A DNA stretch of 64,000 bases, taken from the NCBI GenBank assembly GCA_003220435.1, contig QHSL01000071.1, positions 1 to 64,000 on the forward strand, in the 5' to 3' direction. Under the pieces are notes generated by a model. It saw nothing but the letters and a program-made list of their open reading frames with translations. It searched no databases and was not told the origin of the DNA. A program made the translations under genes and the position numbers. This document shows positions 49,255 to 57,922 of the stretch, piece by piece; positions within the stretch are counted from its first letter, which is position 1, and the number at the start of each line of letters is the position of its first letter. The DNA is from Candidatus Rokuibacteriota bacterium. Lineage in GTDB: Bacteria; Methylomirabilota; Methylomirabilia; Rokubacteriales; CSP1-6.

Positions 49255-49806
49255 TTACGCGCGAAGGAGCGCGTCGGTGAGCCGGACGATCGCGTAGACC
49301 ATCGTGGCCGCGAGCAAGAGCTTCACTGACGAGGGCCGGAACAGCACCATGAGCAGAGAGAACATGCCGAAGATCGTCATCGTCCCACCGACGGTGATCA
49401 CGAGCTTTCGCCGCATGTCCCCGTCGCTCCACAGCGTCCCAGAGCGCCAGGCGTCCTTCAGCTCGCGCAGCGGCCACTCCATCGGCGGATCGATCTGCCG
49501 GCCCCGGCGCCAGCCCTTGAACCACGCGGTGGAAGCGATCGGGCCGGGGCTCAGGATCTGCGTGCGTGCCGAGAGTCGGTCGAGCTCCGAATCCGACATC
49601 GGGCGGCCGTACTCGGCGCCAACGATCACCGCGCCGCCGAGGAGAACGAGGAACCCCACGACCGACACCCCCAGAGTGAGCGGGAACAGCCAGGGGCGGC
49701 TCTGGTCGATCCAGTAGGCGAACGTCTTGACGAGAGGTATCTCGCCGACTGCAATCAGCGCGACGATTCCCCCGAGCAGCTTCGCCCACTCGAGCGCGGT
49801 GTTCAT
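49255..49806 (-). CDS. Membrane protein of unknown function
   Basis: A 183-residue protein, not recognised, with two hydrophobic helices in the first 65 residues, a polar central domain (about 70-130: MSDSELDRLSARTQIL, GWRRGRQIDPPMEWPLRELK) and two more helices near the C-terminus. It starts at ATG 49806, 9 bp after the OmpA-type gene, without a clear ribosome site, so translation is probably coupled. Its placement suggests work with the OmpA protein and lipoprotein upstream. Confidence 0.76.
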   Translation of the reverse strand: MNTALEWAKLLGGIVALIAVGEIPLVKTFAYWIDQSRPWLFPLTLGVSVVGFLVLLGGAVIVGAEYGRPMSDSELDRLSARTQILSPGPIASTAWFKGWRRGRQIDPPMEWPLRELKDAWRSGTLWSDGDMRRKLVITVGGTMTIFGMFSLLMVLFRPSSVKLLLAATMVYAIVRLTDALLRA

Positions 49807-49815
49807 GGCCGCGCG

Positions 49816-50397
49816 CTATTTCTTGACGACGATCTCGACCCGTCGATTCTTCTGTCGCCCCTCCGGATCGTCGGAGCCGTCGGGTCGGGTGTTCGAGACG
49901 ACCGGCTTCTTCGCGCCGAGACCGTGAGTGGCGAACTTGATGTCGTTGAGCCCTTCCCGGCTCACCAGCCAGTCACGGACGGAGCCGGCCCGCCGCTCCG
50001 AGAGCTTCTGGTTATAGGCGTCCGTCCCCTTGGCGTCGGTGTGGCCCTCGACCTCGACGGTCCCCTTGGCTTTCTCCCGGATGAGCGCCGCCGCCTTCTT
50101 GAGCACTTGCTGGGCTTCCGGCTTGATGTCCGCCTTGTCGAAGTCGAAGAGCACGTCCGCGGCCAGCTCGATACGGATCTCGACGGCGGTTTCTTTGACG
50201 TGCAGGTCCTGGATCGTGCCGGCGAGATCCTCGACTCGGCTGACCAGCGTACGGACGTCGGCTTGGACCTTGGACCGGTCGACCCGAGTGTCCTCGGTGA
50301 TCGCGCCTTTCGAGTCGGCGGCGCTCGTCGCGCCCGGCGACCACCCCAGCAACGACGCGAGCACCAGCGGCGCGAGCGCGCTCCAGGGGCGGCTCAT
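49816..50397 (-). CDS. OmpA-family peptidoglycan-binding outer-membrane protein
   Basis: A 193-residue exported protein. After a signal peptide (about 1-27, ending TSAA) and a coiled segment (DRSKVQADVRTLVSRVEDLA), residues 85-193 are an OmpA C-terminal domain: VLFDFDKADIKPEAQQVL, VEVEGHTDAKGTDAYNQKLS, RRAGSVRDWLV and KNRRVEIVV. This domain grips peptidoglycan. No beta barrel precedes it. The ATG at 50397 overlaps the lipoprotein stop as ATGA. Confidence 0.9.
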   Translation of the reverse strand: MSRPWSALAPLVLASLLGWSPGATSAADSKGAITEDTRVDRSKVQADVRTLVSRVEDLAGTIQDLHVKETAVEIRIELAADVLFDFDKADIKPEAQQVLKKAAALIREKAKGTVEVEGHTDAKGTDAYNQKLSERRAGSVRDWLVSREGLNDIKFATHGLGAKKPVVSNTRPDGSDDPEGRQKNRRVEIVVKK

Positions 50398-50993
50398 CGC
50401 GAGAGCGGCAGCTTCTCGAAGGGTGCGACGTCGGGCACCACGAGATTGACGACAGCCACGCTGTCCGGCGGAGCGGGGAACTTGAACCAAACCACCGCCC
50501 GGCTGGCCGGCCCGACGGGAACGGGGTCGACGCCGAAGCCGGTTTCGGTTCCCATCTTGCCGCGCGCCACCGGCGCCGCGATCCACGCGCCCTGGCTGTC
50601 CTTCAACACGTGGTACTTCTTCTTCTCGGTCTCCGAGATGAAGTACACGTCGTCCAGCGCGAACGGCTTCAGCGCCACCTTCTCCTTGCCGTTGTTCCGG
50701 TAGGCGAGCGTGACGGTGAGTATCCCTTCCTGGATGTTCGCCTTGACCAGATCGACTTCGACGTCTCCGACCATGGCCATCTGGGTCTGGATCGCTCTCG
50801 CGCCCGATGGCGCCGGCGCCGCCGCGGTCGCCGGCGCAGCCTGAGGCGCCGGCCCGGGGGTGGCCGGCGGCGCGGCCGCGGCCGGCGGAGGCGCGGGCGC
50901 CTTCGCAACTTCGTTCTGGTTGCAGCCCATGAGCATCATTCCGGTCGCCAACATCAACACCCCGGCTCCCAGACAGAAATCTATCCTCAGCAT
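50394..50993 (-). CDS. Lipoprotein with a Pro/Ala linker, unknown function
   Basis: A 199-residue protein. The N-terminus is a lipoprotein signal with lipobox LMGC (Cys24). A low-complexity Ala/Pro stretch follows (about 30-67), then a beta-rich domain with VDLVKANIQEGILTVTLAYR and ALDDVYFISETEKKKYHVL, which resembles small immunoglobulin-like domains of secreted proteins. It starts at ATG 50993. It is coupled to the OmpA gene by a 4-nt overlap, suggesting a shared envelope complex. Confidence 0.8.
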   Translation of the reverse strand: MLRIDFCLGAGVLMLATGMMLMGCNQNEVAKAPAPPPAAAAPPATPGPAPQAAPATAAAPAPSGARAIQTQMAMVGDVEVDLVKANIQEGILTVTLAYRNNGKEKVALKPFALDDVYFISETEKKKYHVLKDSQGAWIAAPVARGKMGTETGFGVDPVPVGPASRAVVWFKFPAPPDSVAVVNLVVPDVAPFEKLPLSR

Positions 50994-51037
50994 GTCCCTC
51001 GTCCTCCATTTTCCTCCGCGGCGAATTGCCGCGGCTC

Positions 51038-52156
51038 TCATCTGCTCGCCGCCTGCATGGACGCCGGGCAGTTCGGGATGTAGCCGTCGGTCCCGCCGAA
51101 CTGCCGACTCCAGCGATGCTCGGGGTTCAGGGCACCCGAGGTCTTCGCGAAGAAGTTCTGGTTTTTCGCCATCAGCTCGAACACCGGCTTGAGCGGGGCG
51201 AGCTCCTTGGCCAGGGTCTTCTGACCGAGCACTCCGGCCGACCTGACGAGCTTGTCGAAGCCGTTGGCGAGCTTCTCCGAGCTGCATCCGGCGCCGTTGA
51301 TCTCGTCCACAGCGTCGCGGAAGTCGCTGAGCGCGTTCAGGCTCCCGAGCAGCTCCTGACAGGTGTTTCCGGCCTTGATGACGCTCCCGAGGACGCTCGA
51401 CAGCTGCTTGAACCCCGTGAGCGTGTCTTCGAACGCCGAGCGCAGGGCCTCGTCCCGTGCCGCCTTATTCCGGGACACCTGGGCCAGGAACTGAGTCACG
51501 TTCACCGCGCGGTCGGCGCCGAGCTTCATCTGCGTCAGCATGGTCGTGTCCGGACACAGCCGATGCTGCCCGGCTGCCGCCTGACTGGGCGCCGGGCATC
51601 TCAGCGTGCCGGCAAGGTAGCCGAGATTGGCCATCACGCGCTCGATCGCGGAGGCGTCGTCACAGCGCTCCCTCTCTCCTGGACGCGGCGGGTAGTTCGT
51701 GATCGCGAAGGCGCAGCTCGTCGTGTCGGGGAACAGCGACCGGTCGCTCACGGTCTTCAGGCCGAAGCGATCGCGGTGGATCTGGCCGATCAGCGGGATC
51801 GTGAGCTTGTATGCGCCGTACTGCGGGGCGACGTTGAACCGACAGGCCAGCTCCTTGTTGGAGAGTCGACCGAAGAGCGGGTCGAAATCGGCCGTGAACT
51901 TTGCGAGGGACCCGCGGTCCGGTGAACCGCCGGCGAGGATCAACTGCTGGAGCGCGGCGATCGTTCGGCAGGCGCTCGAGACTTCACATTTCTGGTCCGT
52001 CGCCACCTGGGCCACTTGCCAGGGGCGTCCGAGCTGAGCCAGAGCGCCCGCGAGTGAGCACGCCTGGCCGAGCCCGGCGCCTTGCTGGGCGAGTGCCGGG
52101 CCATTCATGAGGACGATCATCGGGAGCCCGAGCAGAAGCACCACACGTCTCGTCAT
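51038..52156 (-). CDS. Exported cysteine-rich protein of unknown function
   Basis: A 372-residue protein, not recognised. Residues 1-23 are a signal peptide (ending ALAQQ). The mature part is mostly helical and has eleven cysteines spread along its length (for example QACSLAG, DQKCEVSSACRT, ERCDD, LRCPA, NTCQELL, GAGCSS, PNCPAS), so disulfides in the periplasm are likely. GGAGGGAGAC precedes the ATG at 52156. It lies between the lipoprotein and a larger exported protein in the envelope run. Confidence 0.78.
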   Translation of the reverse strand: MTRRVVLLLGLPMIVLMNGPALAQQGAGLGQACSLAGALAQLGRPWQVAQVATDQKCEVSSACRTIAALQQLILAGGSPDRGSLAKFTADFDPLFGRLSNKELACRFNVAPQYGAYKLTIPLIGQIHRDRFGLKTVSDRSLFPDTTSCAFAITNYPPRPGERERCDDASAIERVMANLGYLAGTLRCPAPSQAAAGQHRLCPDTTMLTQMKLGADRAVNVTQFLAQVSRNKAARDEALRSAFEDTLTGFKQLSSVLGSVIKAGNTCQELLGSLNALSDFRDAVDEINGAGCSSEKLANGFDKLVRSAGVLGQKTLAKELAPLKPVFELMAKNQNFFAKTSGALNPEHRWSRQFGGTDGYIPNCPASMQAASR

Positions 52157-52184
52157 GTCTCCCTCCAGCGTCGCAGTGCTGCGT

Positions 52185-54047
52185 TCACTTCGGACACGGC
52201 GCGCTCGCCGCGCCCGGCTTGCCCGGTTGGGCGGCGGCCAGCGCGCCCACTGGAAACGATCCGAGCTTCTGTCTCACGACCTGGCTCTGGCCCTTGACGG
52301 TGGCGTTCTTCACGGCCGAGTCCGCGCCCGGCAGCTCCGGGCGCAGGAACTCGACGAGGTACCGGAGATTGATCCCGCCGTACACGTCGGCCGAGAGCCC
52401 CGCGGCGGCGGCGGTGGCGCTGGCCGGGCGCGTGCTGATGCAGTCGGCGCGAGCGGCGCCTCGAAAGTCGGCGGTCACGTACACTTCAGGCCCGACCCGG
52501 GCCGCCAGCGCGCCGAGATTGACGTCCAGTCGAAGCGCCGGGAATACCGAGGGCGTGATCGTCACGCGGCCCTGCGCACTCAACTGAAGCTCGTGGGTGG
52601 ATGGGCGAGATCCCGGCACCACCGTCGGCTCGCCGTTCTGCCGGCAGCCGTGGCCGTCGCACGTGAAGTTCAGCGGAATCGCCTGCTCGTCCTCCATCCG
52701 CAGCCGGGCATCCAGCAGGCCGACCGCGTCGATCGCCACCTGGCCTTCGTACTCGAGGCCGATGTCGAACTCGACGGGAACCTCGCCGACCATGATCACG
52801 ATCGGCGGCACGATCTGAACGGGCGCCGCCGGGAACGGCATCGGGATGCTCTTGTGGAAGGCGCCCCTCGCGTGCAGCTCCAGATCCACGGCGCTTCCCA
52901 CGGTCAGCGTCCCGTTGATGGAAACGCTCTTCGGGCGCACCCAGGCCGGGAACGCCGTGACGACGAACGCGCACGGGATGACGAACGCCGCGATCTCGAC
53001 GTCCGCTTTCAGATCGATCCGACGCAATGCGATCCGGGCGCGGCCGGAAACCCGCCCGTCCTTGCCCGAAAGGTCGATGGGAAGATCCGCTGACACGCTG
53101 AGACCCGAGACGCTGACTCGCCGGGGGCCGCTGGCAAGCGTCTGGTCGGCGAAGCACTTGAGCGCCAGGTCCTCTGTCATCTTCAGATCTCGGCCGACCT
53201 CGCGCGCGAGGTGCTTCCACTCGTCGTCGGCCTGGCGGCGCAGGGCGTCGGCCTGCTTGGCGACTTCGCCCTCGGCGTGCTTGACGGCTTCGTCGGCGCA
53301 GTGCACGGAGATGCTGTGACACCCACTGTGGCTTCCGCCGCCTCCCTTGTGCTTCAGACTCTCGGGGACGGTGTGCGTCTTGGCCCACGCCTCGACGAGC
53401 TTGCGGTTGACGACGTAGTGCGCGACCTCGTCCGGCCGGAGCGTCCGGGCGTGGGCCAGAAGAAATTGCTTCGCCGTGTCGGGCAGCCCCTGGGCCCCTT
53501 CGATACCCTTGACGCCACGCAGGTGGAGCACCTCGATGTCGGTGGGCTTGCCGTCGATCGTGGTGGTCAGGCGCCGTGACTCCCAGTGAGTCTCCCGGCG
53601 CAGGACAGTGCGCGCCGGCGGGCCGGCGAGAATCGAAATCTTCGGCAGGGCGACGCCCGGCCCCCCCGCGGCGGCGTTCGCGGGAGGGCCACCGGAGAGC
53701 CCGGGCCTGGACGTCTTCGGGAGGGCGGACGACGAGGCGCTCAGGATCGTGCAGCAGACGGCGCCGCCTATGGAGACTTGCTTGCTGTCGAAGTTCGCCG
53801 AGACGGGCTGGCCCACCTTGAGCGTGAACAGCAGCAGAGAGTCCTTCACCGCGAACTGAAAGGCCCGCCCGGTCGCCGACTCGTGCGCGGTGACGACTGC
53901 CGCACCAGTGTCGATGCTCGTGATCCGGCAGCAAGACTCGGCCGCCGTCGCGCCGGGCGCCGACCCCACGAACAGCAGAGCGCAGAGCGCCAGGAGTGCC
54001 GAGGAGAGCGCCGCGGTCGTCGCGCCCGGACGAGCCCGTCTGGTCAT
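52185..54047 (-). CDS. Large exported protein of unknown function with a paired-cysteine domain
   Basis: A 620-residue protein, not recognised as a whole. A signal peptide (about 1-35) is followed by a domain of about 70 residues bounded by ESCCRITSID and AVCCTILSA, with AVVTAHESATGRAFQF between; the two CC pairs suggest disulfides. Then come a Pro/Gly linker, a helical segment with basic and histidine-rich parts (KHKGGGGSHSGCHSISVH, VKHAEGEVAKQADALRR) and a long beta-rich second half (VSVSGLSVSADLPIDLSGKD, VEFDIGLEYEGQVAIDAV). The layout suggests a surface or periplasmic adhesive or lipid-handling protein. It starts at ATG 54047, 22 bp after its upstream neighbour. Confidence 0.78.
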   Translation of the reverse strand: MTRRARPGATTAALSSALLALCALLFVGSAPGATAAESCCRITSIDTGAAVVTAHESATGRAFQFAVKDSLLLFTLKVGQPVSANFDSKQVSIGGAVCCTILSASSSALPKTSRPGLSGGPPANAAAGGPGVALPKISILAGPPARTVLRRETHWESRRLTTTIDGKPTDIEVLHLRGVKGIEGAQGLPDTAKQFLLAHARTLRPDEVAHYVVNRKLVEAWAKTHTVPESLKHKGGGGSHSGCHSISVHCADEAVKHAEGEVAKQADALRRQADDEWKHLAREVGRDLKMTEDLALKCFADQTLASGPRRVSVSGLSVSADLPIDLSGKDGRVSGRARIALRRIDLKADVEIAAFVIPCAFVVTAFPAWVRPKSVSINGTLTVGSAVDLELHARGAFHKSIPMPFPAAPVQIVPPIVIMVGEVPVEFDIGLEYEGQVAIDAVGLLDARLRMEDEQAIPLNFTCDGHGCRQNGEPTVVPGSRPSTHELQLSAQGRVTITPSVFPALRLDVNLGALAARVGPEVYVTADFRGAARADCISTRPASATAAAAGLSADVYGGINLRYLVEFLRPELPGADSAVKNATVKGQSQVVRQKLGSFPVGALAAAQPGKPGAASAPCPK

Positions 54048-54069
54048 CGATTGGTCCCCATCGCTCCGG

Positions 54070-54933
54070 CTAGCGGGCCGCGTGGGACTTTTGCCGGGCG
54101 GCGATGAGCTTCAGGACGGTCTCGCGCTTCATGCTGTAGTCCTTCGGCATGTTGAAGCCAACGCGGTCGACGAACTTCACGCCGGCGGCGGCGACCTGCA
54201 CGACGTACTGGTCGACTAGCTCCGGCGGGAACCCGGCCTGCTGGATCTGCGCCTTCAGCTGGTTGACCTGCTCGACGCACTTCTGCGAGAGGCCCTGAAG
54301 CTCCTTGTGCAGCGCCGCCGCGGCGCGGTCGTCGAGGATCTTCTTCGGGTCGGTCGTTTTGGATTGTGCTCCGGTCGGCGCGCCGGCGCCCGCCGATGCC
54401 GTCGCGCTCGTGGCCTGATTCGATGCGTTCAGGATCGCCTGCTCGCACTCCTTGATCGTTCGCTTGAGCTCGGTGGAAACGCTCGGCGGCAGCGAGAACT
54501 GGGGGCGGCCGCCACCCGGGAGGTTGGCGCCGAGCAGCGCGGCCGCGGCCGCGGTGTTGAAGCTGTTGTTGAAGTGGTTCTGCCCCGCGGTGATGTACTG
54601 GGCGCACACCAGCGACGGGTTGCCGAGGGTCCAGCTCAGGAAGTCGTACAGCTCGCCCTCGGCGCGGCTGGTGTCGGCTGCGTTCGTCAGCTCGGCGATC
54701 TTCCAGTGGGTCTTCGCGTAGCCCACCGTGTCCCGCGCGATCTTCCGCTGCACCTTCGTGTCGCCCTGGGCGCACTCGGCGGAGCGCCCGGGATGAGTCG
54801 CCGCGTTCTCGGCGCCCTTGACCGCCCCCTCGGCGCTCTTCTCGGCTTTCTTGAAGATGTCGTCGGCGAAGGACGGCCCGCACGTGAGCATCGTGAGAAC
54901 GGAAAGCGTCGTCACCACCACGGTTCGATACAT
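54070..54933 (-). CDS. Exported helical protein of unknown function
   Basis: A 287-residue protein, not recognised. Residues 1-23 are a signal peptide ending SFAD. The mature part is mostly helical, with several cysteines (SAECAQG, LVCAQY, KECEQAI, KCVEQV) and a small low-complexity Ala/Thr stretch near 170-190. AAAGGGAGGGTGCC gives a strong ribosome site at ATG 54933. It is in the same run as the two other unknown exported proteins, with similar export and cysteine use, so they may form a complex. Confidence 0.78.
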   Translation of the reverse strand: MYRTVVVTTLSVLTMLTCGPSFADDIFKKAEKSAEGAVKGAENAATHPGRSAECAQGDTKVQRKIARDTVGYAKTHWKIAELTNAADTSRAEGELYDFLSWTLGNPSLVCAQYITAGQNHFNNSFNTAAAAALLGANLPGGGRPQFSLPPSVSTELKRTIKECEQAILNASNQATSATASAGAGAPTGAQSKTTDPKKILDDRAAAALHKELQGLSQKCVEQVNQLKAQIQQAGFPPELVDQYVVQVAAAGVKFVDRVGFNMPKDYSMKRETVLKLIAARQKSHAAR

Positions 54934-54976
54934 GGCACCCTCCCTTTAGGAATCTCGAACCACCTGTTTTGGATCG

Positions 54977-55171
54977 CTACCTCTTGCTCGTGAACCCCGC
55001 GCTTCGCGACACCTCGCCGGTGCCGCCCGGCGTCAACCTGGAGGCGCCGGCATCGCCAGAGCTCGGCGCGCGCATCGCGTGTCGCATGACGGCGGCGAGC
55101 GCCCTCACGACGAGCCAGAACATCGCGTAGAGAGTGAACATCGTCGTCACGATCGCCAGCCCTCGGCCCAT
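54977..55171 (-). CDS. Small single-helix membrane protein
   Basis: A 64-residue protein with one N-terminal helix (IVTTMFTLYAMFWLVVRALA) and a Ser/Gly/Thr-rich polar tail ending in RSAGFTSKR. GAGGAGGGACGCGC precedes the ATG at 55171. It lies 43 bp upstream of the exported helical protein and 26 bp after the M48 protease gene. Function unknown; being short and basic-tailed it is somewhat less sure than its neighbours. Confidence 0.6.
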   Translation of the reverse strand: MGRGLAIVTTMFTLYAMFWLVVRALAAVMRHAMRAPSSGDAGASRLTPGGTGEVSRSAGFTSKR

Positions 55172-55197
55172 GCGCGTCCCTCCTCGCCGAATGCGCC

Positions 55198-56433
55198 CTA
55201 CCGGCGCTGGAGCTGCCGGATGGCCGCCTGGATCTGCCCCGCGTCGTCCGAGTTCGGCGCGAGCGTCACGTAGCGGGTGAGCGCATCGACGGCCTTCGCG
55301 CTCTCGCCCTGGCGGCTATAGGCGAGGCCGAGCTCCCGGTACGCGGGGGCGTACGATGGATTGGCCGCGGTCGCGCTGACGAGGTGCGCGATGGCCCCGT
55401 CGAGTGCTTCGCGGCCCGTGCCCGTGTCCAGCGTGATCTTGCCGAGGTAGTAGTGAGGCCGGGGATCCGCGGCATCCGCGCGGGCCGCCTTCTCGAACAT
55501 CGCCCGCGCTCCGTCGAGCCGCCGCTGGTTGTAGTCGATTATGCCGAGGGCGACGACGATGGATCGGGTGCGCTGCCGAAACTCGTCCGTATCGACGACG
55601 GGCGAGCGGCCCGAGGTCGAGTCGGCATACTTGTCCTTGACGAGCTGGGTCGTGCGCTCGATTCGCGCCGTGTTGGTCGGATGGTTCTCCCAGAAGAAGT
55701 TCTTGAGCGCCGAGGAGTCCCCGTATTCCTTGAGCAGCACACCGAAGGTGCGAGGGGCCTCGCGCGGGTCGTAGCCGGCGCGGGTCATGTACTCGAGACC
55801 GACCTCGTCCGCCTCGGTTTCCAGGCCACGGCCGTGACCGTTGACCGCCGCGTTCATCGAGTAGTCGTAGGCCTTCTGGAGCGCCTCGGCCGGCAGCCGC
55901 GCGGAGGACGTGGCCTTGGCGCCCAGCTGCCCGATGACCTGCAGCCCGTAGGCCGCCTCGATCCCTCGCGGCACGTGGCGCTCGGTCACGTGCGCGATCT
56001 CGTGGGCGAGCACCATCGCGAGCTGCGCCTCGTTGTCGACGCGGCCCAGGAGGCCGGCGTGCACGTAGAGCAGGCCACCGCCGAAGGTGAACGCGTTGAT
56101 GCTCCCGTTCTTGACGATCCGCACCCGGTAAGCGAAGGGCCGGGGCCTGGCGACCGCGACGAGGCGCTGCGCGATGCCGCCGACGTAGCCCTCGAGCAGC
56201 ACGTCGTTCCACATCTCGTTCTCGGCCTCGAACTTCTTGGCGCTCTCCAGCGCCATTTGCTGCTCTTCACGGTCGCCGAGGCTGGGTCGTTCGACGACGG
56301 CTCTGGTGAGCGTCTCGAGCGTGGAGCCGGCGCTGCCCTTCAGCATCGCGACCTGCTCCGCGCACGCGGTCATCAGGATCAGCGAACACGTGCAGCCCAC
56401 CGCCAGCGCGACACATTGCCTGAGCGCAAACAT
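55198..56433 (-). CDS. M48-family lipoprotein metalloprotease with TPR region
   Basis: A 411-residue periplasmic protease of the BepA/LoiP-like M48 group. Lipobox MTAC gives Cys24. The zinc motif is HEIAH (144-148, in VLAHEIAHVTERHVP), with the third ligand in ETEADEVGLEY. Residues about 300-411 are TPR-like helices (FEKAARADAADPRPHYYLGK, AYRELGLAYSRQGESAKAV). BepA-type enzymes clear stalled outer-membrane proteins. GGGAGGCCGAG precedes the ATG at 56433. Its place in the envelope run points to quality control of the neighbouring exported proteins. Confidence 0.9.
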   Translation of the reverse strand: MFALRQCVALAVGCTCSLILMTACAEQVAMLKGSAGSTLETLTRAVVERPSLGDREEQQMALESAKKFEAENEMWNDVLLEGYVGGIAQRLVAVARPRPFAYRVRIVKNGSINAFTFGGGLLYVHAGLLGRVDNEAQLAMVLAHEIAHVTERHVPRGIEAAYGLQVIGQLGAKATSSARLPAEALQKAYDYSMNAAVNGHGRGLETEADEVGLEYMTRAGYDPREAPRTFGVLLKEYGDSSALKNFFWENHPTNTARIERTTQLVKDKYADSTSGRSPVVDTDEFRQRTRSIVVALGIIDYNQRRLDGARAMFEKAARADAADPRPHYYLGKITLDTGTGREALDGAIAHLVSATAANPSYAPAYRELGLAYSRQGESAKAVDALTRYVTLAPNSDDAGQIQAAIRQLQRR

Positions 56434-56447
56434 CTCGGCCTCCCGAC

Positions 56448-57917
56448 CTACTGGTCGTTCTCGAGCGACTGATCGCCGCGGTCCTCGCCAATCTTTCGCG
56501 GAGGCGCGGCCTTGTGGGTCGCCTGTGAGTCCTTGGCGCCCGGCAGGGGGGCGCTCCCTTTTCGCAGCGTGAACGTGATGGGCGCGATCGGGTTCTGCTG
56601 CAGCCCGACGGTCTTCGTCTCCCCGCGAAATCCGCGCGCGGTCGCCGTCACCTCGTGTTGACCCGGCTTCACGTTCTCCAGCTTGAAGACGCCGAGGTGG
56701 TCGGCTTCCGTGGTGGTCTCGCCGATGGCGACCTTCGCGCCCTGAACCGGCCGGCCGCTCTGGTCGACCACGCGACCGGTCAGCGTCAGGAGCGGGCCCT
56801 TCGTCGGCGTGGTCTTCTTGGCGTCCCACCATTGCCCGGGGATAGATCCGGACGGCGGCGTCTTCGGTCCCGCGCCCTTGGACGTTTGCCACCAGGGAGG
56901 CTGATCGCCGCCCGAGCCCGGCTTGGTCGGCGGGGCGCCTGAAGCCGTCGTACCGGTCGTGGCCGCTCCAGGCTTCGGCGCTGTCGTCGTGGTCGCCGTC
57001 GTGACAGGGACGGCGGCCGACGTCGTCGCGCTCGGTCGTGCCGTCTGCGATGAGACCGGGGTGGCGGGCGTTGCGGGCGCGGTGTCCTGAGACGTCGGAG
57101 CGCCTGGCGGCGACGTCGGACCGTCAGAGGGTGCCGTTGCCGAGGGCATCATGCTGCTGGTGGATCCGGAGGAGCTGCCAGATGAGTCGGACCCACGCGC
57201 GGACTGGTCCTTCTTACGCCCGAGCGAATCCGCGAGCTTCGTGACGGCGTCGAGGATGCCGGCCATTGGCGACGCAGTCGCCGCACCGCCGTCGGCCGGC
57301 GCCGCGGTTCCGCTCGCGCTCTGGTCAGGGACGACCCCCTCGCGCACGCGCGGCTCGGCTGGGAGAGGCGGACTGGACGCCGCGGGGCTGTCGATCGAAG
57401 GCCCGGGCTGCGCCGGGGAGCCGTCGAGCTGGTCGGCCAGCATCGCGATCTCTCGATCGAGCTCCCCCGTGTAGCAAGCGCCCTTCTTGATCACCGCATC
57501 CCGTCTGGTCAAGGTCGATTTCAGCTGACCCACGACGGGCGCCACCGAGGCGTCGCGCGGCTCGTCCAACCTCGCTCGCAGCTGGCTGAAGCGATCGTCC
57601 TGTCCGGGTACCGGGCAGAGCACGACGGCGTCGTCCTCGCTCGCGACGGTACCCGGGGCGAGGCGGACGAGGGCCTTGCCCTCGCGAACATCCGTGACGA
57701 CGCCCTGCCCGGTCTCGCGGCGCTCGCCGTCGCCGTGCACGAAGCCGAGCCTGGTCCCGCGCTGCGCGCCCTCGATCTCGCGCAGATCCACGACGACACC
57801 CTCCGGACGAACGGCGAGCACCACACCCTCCTGCGCGGCAACCGGCGCGGGCGCGCAGAGGGCGAGGATGCCCGAGACGATCCAGGCCAGGACCGTTGAC
57901 GGCAGCTTCTGTGCCAT
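56448..57917 (-). CDS. Exported protein with disordered linker and carboxypeptidase-regulatory-like domain
   Basis: A 489-residue protein. After a signal peptide (about 1-29, ending VAAQ), residues 30-100 form a small beta domain (GVVLAVRPEGVVVDLREIEG, RETGQGVVTDVREGKALVRL). A long Ser/Thr/Pro/Gly-rich linker (about 175-365) follows, then a CarboxypepD_reg domain (LTLTGRVVDQSGRPVQGAKV through QHEVTATARGFRG, about 373-445). Such domains occur in surface and TonB-linked proteins. I chose ATG 57917; a GTG at 57926 overlapping the SDR stop as GTGA is the other start. It lies 14 bp before the M48 gene. Confidence 0.82.
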   Translation of the reverse strand: MAQKLPSTVLAWIVSGILALCAPAPVAAQEGVVLAVRPEGVVVDLREIEGAQRGTRLGFVHGDGERRETGQGVVTDVREGKALVRLAPGTVASEDDAVVLCPVPGQDDRFSQLRARLDEPRDASVAPVVGQLKSTLTRRDAVIKKGACYTGELDREIAMLADQLDGSPAQPGPSIDSPAASSPPLPAEPRVREGVVPDQSASGTAAPADGGAATASPMAGILDAVTKLADSLGRKKDQSARGSDSSGSSSGSTSSMMPSATAPSDGPTSPPGAPTSQDTAPATPATPVSSQTARPSATTSAAVPVTTATTTTAPKPGAATTGTTASGAPPTKPGSGGDQPPWWQTSKGAGPKTPPSGSIPGQWWDAKKTTPTKGPLLTLTGRVVDQSGRPVQGAKVAIGETTTEADHLGVFKLENVKPGQHEVTATARGFRGETKTVGLQQNPIAPITFTLRKGSAPLPGAKDSQATHKAAPPRKIGEDRGDQSLENDQ

Positions 57918-57922
57918 GGCGC

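Noticed and set aside
56815-57400. Ser/Thr/Pro-rich stretch as a DNA repeat array
   Set aside because: It is a low-complexity protein linker with no regular unit at the DNA level.
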